From Chimonanthus salicifolius (taxonomy: Eukaryota > Streptophyta > Magnoliopsida > Laurales > Calycanthaceae): a DNA stretch of 64,000 nucleotides. This document shows positions 22,929 through 34,900 of this stretch, piece by piece. Below the pieces are notes generated by a model. That model was given only the letters and a program-made list of their open reading frames with translations, was not told the origin of the DNA and ran no database searches. Positions within the stretch are counted from its first letter, which is position 1, and each line of letters begins with the position of its first letter. A program made the translations under genes and the position numbers. The stretch covers positions 3,720,001 through 3,784,000 of the forward strand of contig CM023534.1 in NCBI GenBank assembly GCA_013350335.1, in the 5' to 3' direction.

Positions 22929-25900
22929 AAACAAAAGCCTTTGCTTAGTGGAGTCATCAATATTGCAATATTCAAAATTTAAGTAGGAAAGGGAGACACC
23001 AATCTTTGAACCCTTCACCTAATGTAGGTAACTGACACAACTAAACCTAGCAACTATCAAGAAGCAATGGATAGAGGCTGGTAATATTAGAAATTTAATT
23101 ATCAAAATATTGTAATTTAGGCTTCAAACACAATGTATGCTGGCTCAATTACATTTTTCTATATTAATGAAAATTTGCTATAGTTAATAATTTCATCATG
23201 ATTATCAATCAAAAGGGACTTCATCAAGGTTGTCATTTGGTTCATTTAAATGAAATCAGTTGGAAAGTTGTTGATGGGAAGTTTATAATTGTCGTTAGGA
23301 AATATTTTGATCATCCATTCCTGCTTTTATTGAATTATCGCATTCATCAGATTGTACATCCAAAAATATTTTGAGAAGGTGGATATGAATGTTATATTTT
23401 GGGGCATTTTCATTTCTTATGCAGGGGCGACACTTAGCAAGGGATTGAATCGTGGCTTGGGGACATTATCTGCTGGAGGACTTGCCCTTGGTGCTGCAGA
23501 ACTATCTGAGTTTGTTGGAAAGTATGAAGAAGTAGTGATCGTTATTAGCATTTTTGTTGTAGGTATGCTCAAGCATTTTTTAAGAAAAGATGAAATTTGG
23601 TTCAATTATCACTCACGCAAAGATTGTCTCCCTACACAATTTCTATGTCCCAATCATATAAAATGCCCTACCAATTTTCCCTTGTCTCTGTGGTTGCAAG
23701 CTTGAGTCTCTCAAAAACAGATCAGGTGTGTGAAGATTGGGAAACAAGTTATCATCATTTTTTAAAACTCTTCTTATTTTTTTTTTTTTTCTTGAGAGCA
23801 AGGCACTTATCATCTTACATAGAAGTTTGTATAAGCTATCGTAGTTAAAAATCCTAAATGGGCAAACAACAGTGACCAAATAGTGAAATATAATGACCTT
23901 GTCGTGCACCAAATGCAGTGTCTTCATTTTTATGCACTCTCTTAAGCTGGTGTGTAAATGGTTGATCCTGCTCTACATGACTATGATTTGTTGTAATTGG
24001 TTCTTTGAAATAAGCTTCTTAAACATGTTTACAAGTAGGTCTCTTGACATAATAAACAAATGGAATACTTGAGCTTCTCTTCTCATGAATAAAATGACAG
24101 CCCACCTAAATGTGCTTGATAATCCCTTGAGATACTCATTTTTGTTCATACATGAACCATGTGGTGATTATCTGAACTTCTTTCTGTGGTACAATAGCCA
24201 GGAATCCTAACTGTTGCATAGGTTGTTTTGAACCATTACCTACATAGCTTTTCTCCTGCAATCTACCCATATTTGGCTTCAATAGCATTAGCAACCAAAT
24301 GACATTTCTTGGTGTTATGTGTAACTGATTTCCCTCTAATGTTTGAAGTAACTAGAACTGGATCTATCATCATTATGTCAATCAAGCCAAACAGCATTCA
24401 ATAACTTACAATGAAAATATGACTACACATAGCATATAGAATGTTAATTTGGGGACCTTGTGATTCATCGAACTACCTCACAATAGGGTGCATAAGGAAC
24501 ATGCATATGCTGTTGCCAGTATAAATAGGATTGGGCGTAAGATATATAAGCTTGCCAATTTTGGCACATACAAGGATTATCCATCTTTAAATTGAACCTT
24601 TTGATTTAGCTCAAGGGTTGTGTCAGTGGGTTTTCTCTTAGACACTATGAAGGTCATGATCATCATCGTTGCGTCGTCGTTGTCATCATAAAAGCCATTT
24701 ATGCTATCTATCTATGGTCATCTTTCTTAATTCTATTCTTTTCCACTCAATCCTATCAGCAAAGTGCATAATTTCTTTTGAGAGATAGATGCCATGCCTT
24801 TGTCTTTCACAGTTCCATAAGAAGTCGAACTTGCTCTGTTGCTAACTAGTGTGGGCAAAAGTATTGGGTCCTCCAAATGAATGCCTAAACATGAAAGGAA
24901 AGACAATGGATAGATGTAGAAAGAGGGAATTGAAGAGAGAAAAAAATGAGATGATAAAAAGATAGAAAACAGTATATATGAAAGACCAACCATTGATAAA
25001 GAGGGAAATAAAGAATCGATCAGAACATTGGAGTGAAAGTATGTGAGCAAACAAGATGAATCATGTGAAGAAAACTATGGGAGGAGAAAGTCTTCTAATT
25101 ATTTGAATCCTAAGTCCTTTTGAGATCTAATTACATGCAACTTAGAGTTTAAAAACCTATAAATTCATGGGACCTACCAAGGATAGAAAATAGAAAAGAC
25201 AACTAATCAGCTCCCCACTTACCTTTGTAATTGGATATCACATTTTATGCATCCCCTTTAATGTCGTACTAATACGATAGTGGGCCTTGACCCTTGTCCA
25301 TAATACCATATAATTTTCATTGATGCCATTAGATTTGGTTTCAGATGCTATATTATCTTTTTCTTCCTTTTTTGAGAGGTAACATAAGAATTTTATTCAA
25401 AAAAGAGGCAAAGTACTAAAGATAACAGCTGAAAGCAAAAATAAAAACAGAGATGATCTAAAAGGATTAGACCAAAGACCAATATACAACAAAGGTACTA
25501 CAGTAAACAAGAACCAAACAAGTAATCCCCAAGTCCCGTTCCTCAAATACAAAAAACCCCTGAAGCCAAATTGTTGATTCCATTTTTGGCAAGGAAATAT
25601 GAAACGCTATTTGCGGAGCGACTGACGTGAATAAAGGAGACATCCAATCCCGAAGCTAGGCCCCTAATTTCCCTTGCTATAGTGATCAATCTCCAGAGAG
25701 ATCGTTTAAGGCCCTTGGCTCACTTGATTGTGTTTGACGAGTTCCCTTCAATTACTAGTGAGCCATGTCCTTAGTCTTTTAAAATGGTCAAAGCTCTCCT
25801 AATGCTAAGGATTTCCACCTCATTTGAGTCCCTAGCCCCTACAGACTCCGTGAAGACCAACGATGGGACACCGCAATGGTTCCTAAGCACACCTCCTACC

Positions 25901-28900
25901 CTTGTTGGACCCAATTTTCCCCTCGCAGCTCCATCAACATTGAATTTCATGACCTCATGTTGAGGTGGGCACTATGAGACTACATGTCTAATGTTCCTAA
26001 CTCCACCACTTAGACAACCCTCCCAAGATGTCATGAATTGGTAGGTTTGAGCCCCCTATATTCCTTTCCCGATAACAACCACATGCTTAACCTCCATTTA
26101 TCCCTTTGGAAAAGGTCGCTAGCCTCAGAGGATTTTCCTTCAAATATCCTAGAATTCATTTCTTTCCAAATGGTCCTAGAAAATTGTGGCGGGGATTGTA
26201 TACTGCGATCTTCTATCTGGGGCAAAGCCTCGACATGAACCATGATCCCACTACCCCTACGCATGTTCTATCAAAGACCCAGGATGTATCAAAGAGTTTC
26301 AAAAAGTTGAGCCATAGATACCTCGCGAGAGGGCAGTCTATGGAAGAGGTGGTCTGCATCCTCCTCCGAGTGGCCACAAAGAAGGCAACTAAAAGCCTCC
26401 TCTAATCTCAGCAAGCCCCGTCTTTTGAGGTCCATCCTAGTTAACACCTTTCCCCTAAGCACGTACCACATGAACGATTGAACCTTGGGTAGGGCGAGAC
26501 CTTTCCATGCAAAAGTAGGAATAGAAGCACTGGAGTCTGGTTGATTGAGGTCCAAGTCCACCATGGACTTGACTGAATATGTTCCCGATGAATCACCAGT
26601 CTACACTAGTTCATCCGCTTCCCCAAGAGAATATGGAAATTCTCCCAATTGGGCGAACAAGTCGTCTTTGCTTCCTAACTCAAAGGATCTCAATTGTCTT
26701 TTGAATTCCACTATCCTAGACAAGTGATTGCCATCGATTTTGAAACAATCTTGTACTAAGACGTACATTATCTAATTTCTTATATGCCCTTAATTTCATA
26801 ATTTGCCAAAAAAAAAAAACAGAATAGGTGAGGTAAAACACGAGAAACCGAAGATTGGAATATATGTTTATAAGTTACTATAAATAATAGTAGTCAATGT
26901 GCAAGGGCACACTTGGTCACAACCATAAGCTTATTTGATCTAGAATATATATGTTCTCCATTTGTGCCTTTATCACATCAATATTAACAAAATATGATGT
27001 TATTCATCTAAAGAACCAAAAATGCATGGGTAATGGGGCTTTGAAAACTATTAATAAATATTTATTATATATAGGCAAGTATATTATATATTCATTGGAG
27101 TTTTGAATTATTACGCAGCTAAGAATAAATATTAACTTGTCTAACTAATTATTATTATAAAAAGGATTGATATTGAAAAATATTCCAGAAAAAAAAAAAA
27201 ACCAAACTTAGTGAAATAGAGCCCACCTTAGAGTTAGGCAAAGTGCAAATGGGGCTGGAACCTAGGCTCCTCTGAGGTACACCTTTTACTACTAGGCAAT
27301 AAATACGATGTCTTCTTCATTCACACATCAGAAGTTTTGAAAATGACACATATCTTAGTTGTTAGTGTGATGGTGCTTATGATTATCAGGTTTTCTGGTG
27401 TCTTACGCAAAACAATATCCAACAATGAAACCATATGAATATGGCTTCCGGATTTTCTTGCTTACTTACTGTATGGTAATGGTATCTGGCAATCGAACAA
27501 GGGAATTCATCCAGACAGCAGTCAATCGTTTCTTGCTCATAGCTATTGGTGCTGGTGTTGGTTTTGGTATAAATATTTGCATCTATCCCATTTGGGCTGG
27601 CGAGGATCTACACAATTTAGTGGTGAAAAATTTCTTTGCTGTTGCCAAGTCTTTAGAAGGTAATAAGTAATTATCATAGCCTGCTTTCTCATCTGCTTTG
27701 AGATGCTTGATGCTCATAAATATGTTGTAGGTTGTGTAAATGGGTACCTTCAATGCATTGAATATGAGAGAATTCCCTCAAAAATTCTTACATACCAACA
27801 ATCTGATGATCCATTGTATAGTGGCTATAGGGCAGCTGTGGAATCAACAAGCCAAGAAGAAACATTGGTATGCCTTTGTTGTATGAGTATTATTGATTCT
27901 GTTCTGTTAATCAAAGAGAGCTGCTGTCAGTTCAAAATTCCAATTTTTGCAGCAAGGTTTTGCTATCTGGGAGCCTCCCCATGGCCCATATAAGATGTTT
28001 AGATATCCTTGGAAGAACTATGTCAAAGTAAGTGGCGCTCTGAGGCACTGTGCATTCATGGTCATGGCATTGCATGGATGCATACTTTCAGAGATACAGG
28101 TATACATTTCATGCCTATCTTAACTTTTTTAGTAGAATATCCATTTCATGAGTATTTCTCAGTACTTCAGAAAAAAGAAGTTTCTTCTTGAGAATTTTCT
28201 CACATGCATGTGTAAAAGCACAGACAATGTTCTGTAGCTATTATTGTTACTGATTATTAAATATATGCAAGGGGCTTGTGTAGTTATATGTTATACTTGC
28301 TCGTGCTTTGCAGCTTTTATGTGGAGTTTGATAATGTATTAAATGCTTATTGAAATTAGCAATATTTGGTGTTATGACGGAATTCACTCCTTTCAAATCA
28401 TATGTTGTTTGGATAATCTTATAATGGTAGTCTATCTCATAGAATTTGGAAGATAAAAAAAGATACTCTATGCTTCACCACCACCATCATCATAGCCACT
28501 AAACTGTTTTATCTAGAGTTGACTTGTTGAGTTTTACTCTTCTATTCTACCCTATCAGAAACCATGTGCTCTATTGCTCCACTATTGTATCCTGCTTTAT
28601 TCCTTCAATCCAGGTTTATGAAGGGCTTCCTCTCCTTGTTCCCTGTCATCTTTCAAGTTTCTGTATGGGGTTGTTTTTTATCTTCTAAATATATTATGCC
28701 AAACTACCTTGAATAGCTTTTCCTCGTCTTCTTGTCTATTGGGGCTAAGGTCAATTTGGACTAGGATCTAGTAATGACAAAATAGGGCCGAAGTCCAAAC
28801 AAACCTAAAGCAGTGTACCACTTGGGCCAATCGAGAAATTACCACTACCTCTCTTAGCATGACTGAGAGATGATCTTATGATCCTCAATCACCTTCGACA

Positions 28901-31900
28901 TCCTATAGTTCACTTGTAGGGAGGAGACTTGTCCCATGCTGAGAGCTTCTAAACCAACTGCATCACCACGTTGCCTCTTCTGTGGTGTCCCAAGCTCCAT
29001 GTGTTTTGGTTCCACTTTAGGGCCTGGAAATACGAGGTTACAAGTGAAGGTGACATCTGAAAACTCTCCTATTAGACTGGTGATTGGAAATGATGTAACA
29101 TACTTGAGAGAAATCAGAGCTTAGTAGGATTCAAGGTGCCAGGTCTCAGCAATTGGTTTTCACAAACCATGGTCTTCACAGCCATCTTGTCTCAGTATGT
29201 GATTGAGAAATGTTTTATTGCTTCCAGCCGGTTGATAGGTTCATAATTCCTTAATTAACTCCCTCCCTTGCACCAACAGATGCCCATTATAGCCTTATCA
29301 TTGCAAGCAAGATGGTGGCCTCTTCTACTTACCCTCTCTAGTTATCTTAACTCTGTTGGTATTGGAGTATTATCATGCCATTCCTTGCTTTACAACAGTG
29401 TAGAAATCAATCCACTGGTAAGATGGTGTTGAGATTTACAGCGGAAAATCAATCAATAAAATAAATCACACAATCAATAACACGCAGATTTACGTGGTTC
29501 GGCTAAAAGCCTACGTCCACGGGCAACACAGGGAAGAGATTTCACTATCACACAATGAGAGGTTACAATGTGGAGTCTATATATACTCTATGCCTTTCCT
29601 CACTCTCACTCCTCATATAAGGAGTAATTACATATATATAATGAAAGGCTACTGCCCAATAGCTTACTAACTCAGTTATGGGCTAAATTAAATAGAACCA
29701 TAAATACCAACTCAGTGATGGGCTGAGTTGGGCTGAGTTAAATCGAGCCACATATCAACAATCTCCACCTTGGCGAGATTTGCAGGCCATCTCCTCCTCA
29801 CCTCTCAACTATCTCCACCTTGGCATGAAAATCTCACGCCCAACAAACACAAGTGAACAAACAAACTGTGCTGCCATCAAATGCACCCGAAGGTGCCACG
29901 CACCCGAAGGTGCTCAAAGATGCAGGATGTTGATCAAGTCCAAACAATGCTTGAACTTGATCCCAGTTACCACCTTGGTCAGCATATCTGCAGGATTATC
30001 TGCAGTTCCAATCTTCTGAAGGAGAATAACACCTTCATTGACAACCTCTCGAATAAAATGGAAACGGACATCGATGTGCTTTGTTCGTGCATGATGAACC
30101 TGGTTCTTTGCTAAGTGAATAGCACTCTGACTATCATAATAGACATCCACGTGCTCTGTATAAGACCCAAGTCCTCAAGCAACCCATGTAGCCAAATGGC
30201 CTCACGAACGGCCTCTGTCACTGCCATGTACTCTGCCTCAGTAGTAGAAAGAGCAACTGTAGACTGTAACGTCGACCTCCAACTCACTGGCCCTCTAGCA
30301 AGTGTAAACACATAGCCTGAATTAGACCGGCGTTTATCCAAATCACCAGCATAGTCCGAATCCACATAACCAACCACATGTCGACCAAACTGATCATCCC
30401 GCTCAAACATTAAACCAACATCTACGGTACCCAAAATGTACCGTAAAATCCATTTCACTGCTTGCCAATGCATCTTTCCTGGATCATGCATATACCTGCT
30501 CACTATACTGACAGCCTGTGAAATGTCGGGCCTAGTACACACCATAGCGTACATCAAGCTACCAACTGCACACGCATATGGAACCTGAGCCATGTACTCA
30601 CGCTCCTTATCTGTGCGAGGAGACATCAAAGCACTAAGCTTAAAGTGATGGGCTAATGGTGTACTTACAGGTTTTGTATTTTTATCCATACCAAAACGCT
30701 GTAATACTTTCTTCAGATATTGTTTTTGTGACAAACACACTGTGCCCTTCACTCTATCTCTGTCAATCTCCATACCAAGTATTTTCTTAGCTTCCCCAAG
30801 ATCCTTCATCTCAAACTCATTTCTCAACTGAGTCTTTAATTTGTCAATCTCTAACTTGCTCTTACAGGCTATGAGCATGTCATCCACATACAAAAGCAAA
30901 TATATGAAGGAACCATCACGTAGCTTACGAAAATACACACAATGATCATAATGGCTTCTTGTGTACTTCTGCCCTATCATAAACCGATCAAATCGCTTGT
31001 ACCACTGCCTTGGAGACTGTTTCAAACCATACAACGACTTTCTCAGTTTACAAACCAAATTTTCTTTTCCAAGAACCTTAAAACCATCAGGTTGAGACAT
31101 GTATATCTCCTCATCCAAATCACCGTGTAAGAAAGCAGTTTTGACATCGAGTTGTGCTAACTCAAGATCAAACTGTGCAACTAAAGCTAGTAAAATACGA
31201 ATAGAAGAGTGCTTAACAACTGGAGAAAAAATCTCATTGTAGTCTATCCCTTCTTGTTGTGCATAGCCTTTAGCTACCAACCTAGCCTTGAATCTCACAC
31301 TGTCTGTTCCTGTAGAACCCTCTTTCTTGGTGTATACCCACTTGCAACCAATTGCTTTCTTTCCCTTTGGAAGTTGTACCAACTCCCAAGTTTGATTCTT
31401 GTGAAGAGACTGCATCTCCTCACTCATTGCATCCTTCCATTCTACACTTTCGGAGTTTCTCATAGCTTCTCTGTATGTAGACGGAATATCATCATCAACA
31501 ACTGGAAGTGCGTATGCCACCATGTCTGTGAACCGTGCAGGTTTTCTAATCTCTCTTCTTGGTCTACTGACTGCAATGGAGTCTGGCTGCTGTGTAGACT
31601 CCTGAACTGGAGCCTCATCTGTAACTGTGTCCTCACCAACTGAATCATCTGTGAGACTATCACCTGTCTGAACAGGTATCACTGAAGTCACTGGAGCCTC
31701 AAACTCCACCTGTTGTGGAACACCCTTGGTCTTGTTCTCCTTCTGATCAACCTTATGCTTGTTCTGAGTAAACATAACAGATTCATCAAAAGTAACATAC
31801 CTGCTAAGAATCAACTTCTTCGATTCGGGGCACCAAAGTCGATACCCCTTCACACCACTGCTAAAGCCTAAGAATATAGCTTTCTTGGCTCTAGGATCCA

Positions 31901-34900
31901 ATTTGTTTTCTTTGACATGAAAATATGCTGGACAACCAAATACATGCAAAGAATCATAATCTGTAGCAGGTGTTCCAGACCATACTTCAATGGGTGTTTT
32001 ACCCTCATTTGCAGCTGTAGGCAACCGATTGATGAGATGAGATGCATATGATACTGCCTCGGCCCAAAATGCTTTGTCCAATCCAGCATTGGACAACATA
32101 CACCGTACCTTCTCCAATAAAGTACGGTTCATCCTTTCTGCTACCCCATTCTGCTGCGGAGTGTCGCTGACTGTGAAATGTCTCACGATCCCCTCTGCCT
32201 GACATATCTGCATGAACGGATCTGACTTGTACTCACCACCATTGTCTGACCTGAGCCTTTTGATTTTTCTGCCAGTCTGAGTCTCAATCATCTTCTTCCA
32301 CTTCAGGAACACATCCAAGACTTCACTTTTGTGTTTCATGGGATACACCCACACTCGTCTAGAGAAGTCATCAACAAAAGAAACAAACCAATGCCTACCA
32401 CTCAAAGATGCAACTCTGGTAGGTCCCCATACATCTGTATGAACATAGTCTAGTATTCCCTCAGTGCGATGAATAGCTGTGCCAAACTTGACTCTAGTCT
32501 GCTTGCCCAGAACACAATGTTCACAAAATCCAAGTTTGCAGGTCTTAGCACCTTTCAACAGTCCTTGCTTTACCAAACCTTGTAAAGCTTTCTCACCCGC
32601 ATGACCCAAACGCATATGCCATAATTTTGTAGTATCAGAACCAACATCCTCTTTACTATCAGTGACTGTCGCTACTCCACCTATAATAGTACTTCCCTTC
32701 AAGAAATACAAATTGTTCTGTCGGGTACCTTTCATTACTACCAATGCACCCATGACAACCTTTAAAACTCCACCTTCCAAGGTAATTTTAAAACCTTTGG
32801 ACTCTAAAGCACCCAATGAAATGAGATTTTTTCTTAAATCTGGTACATATCGAACATCTGTTAACACTCTGATTGCTCCATCATGCAATCTCAAACGGAT
32901 TTTACCTATCCCTTTTGTTTTACAGGTATTATCATTACCCATAAAAACTGATCCACCATCCAACTCCTCAAAGCTGGAAAACCAGTCCCTGTTGGGACAC
33001 ATATGATAAGTGCAACCCGAATCTAAAATCCACTCCTCAGAATGGTATGGCAATGATGAGCCAATCATTGCTAACTCAGTGTCATCATCTATAACATGAA
33101 CAACATTTGCTGTTGGATTCTTGTTGTCATTTTTTTTCAATATTGGACAATCCTTTTTCCAATGCCCCTTTTTTCGACAAAAAGCACACTCATCCTTAGC
33201 AAGATTTCTTCTATTAGATGATGTTGATGCTCCTCTCGTCTTTGAACGAGACTTATACCGATTACCAAATTTCTTGTTTTGTGATCTGCCTCTAACTGTC
33301 AAAGCCTCTGACTTTGAGTATCTTTGGGCATGTTTGTCCTTTTTCCGATACTCATTATTGATCAATGCATTCACCACAAGTTCAAATTTAATCTCATTTT
33401 TCCCATACAATAGGGTGGTAGTCAGATGATCATACTGCTCAGGCAAGGAATTCAATAACAATATTGCCTTGTCTTCATCCAAAATTTCAACATCTAAATT
33501 TTGCAAATCAGCAAGAATTTTGTTATAAGCAGTTAAGTGATCAGTCATAGAAGTTCCTTCTTTGTAGTCGAAATGGAAGAGTCTTTTCTTGAGATAGAGA
33601 CGATTCTCAACACTCTTGGTCATATACTTATCTTGTAACATCTCCCACAACTTCTTAGCTGAATTCTCCTTCATAACAAAATATTTCTGATCTTTGGCGA
33701 GACAAAGCCGAATGGTACCACACGCTTGGCGATTGATCTTCACCCAGTCTTTTTGCTCCATATCTGTTGGTTTCTCTTCCTCTAGAGCAATATCCAACTC
33801 CTGATGATACAGGACATCCATAACTTCGCATTGCCACATGCCGAAGTTGTTTGTTCCATCAAACTTCTCCACCTCGAATTTTGCATTCGAAACCATAGTT
33901 CTTGATACAGTTGAAGACTTAGAGGTTGAAGGTTCAGGGGACAATTTTTCTGACATCAGCTAAGCACTCAACAAACTGCACAAACAGTAATCTGCTTAAC
34001 AATTGTTCTGCACAATGTAGCCCTGCACAAAACCTAGGGATCTACTACTGGCATCCAACCGATTACCCCCTAACTCCTCACCACTTGGGTGGTTCAATCA
34101 TACACATAGCAGAATAATGTGTAAAAAATAAATGACAGTGATGGAAAAGTAAGAGAAAAGAGAACTCAGCTGATCTCCTTTTTACAAATGCCACTGCTTG
34201 GCGCTCACTGTTGATTCCTCCAGAAACCCGATCCACACCGGTCACTGTGTAGATCTCACTGCCACGATCGTACAGGCGAAGACGGATCTCAATTCCGAGT
34301 CCTGGTGACTCCGGAAACTGCAAAACAAATCTGGACCGTTGATTTCCGCTCTGCAGGAGTACCTTAATCTGTAGTCCCTCGGCAATGGTGGTCTCGCGGG
34401 TGCACCTGAACTGGTGGTCCCGCGGGTGTACAGGAAATGATGGAGCTGCTGCGGACTACCCGAAATGGTAGTCCCTCGGGTGCGCAGAAAAAACTGTGCT
34501 CTTGCGGACCACAGAAGAAGAAAAAAAAAAAAACTTTCCCCTCTTCGTTTTTTTTTTTTTTTTTTTCCACTAGAAACCCTCAGCTGGGTTTCTCTTTCCC
34601 AAAACCAACGGCAGCCTCTGCTCGCCGCCGCTCGCCGCTGTTGGTGGCCGCACGTCTGACCGGCGATCTGTACTCATATCTGACTGCTGCCGATCTCTTC
34701 TCCTCCGGCGCTGTTAGCACCACTGCATGCTGCCGAGCTCCACCTTCAGCCGACGCTCGCCTCCTTGCGCTGGCTCTGTCCAGCGAAAATCGCTGGTTCG
34801 GTTAACTGTAATTCTCAGATCTGCTTCTCAGATCTGTCGTCGGCTAACCGCACACTGCTCGGCGCTGCTGCTCTTCTTCCTTTTTTTTTTTTTTTTTTCG

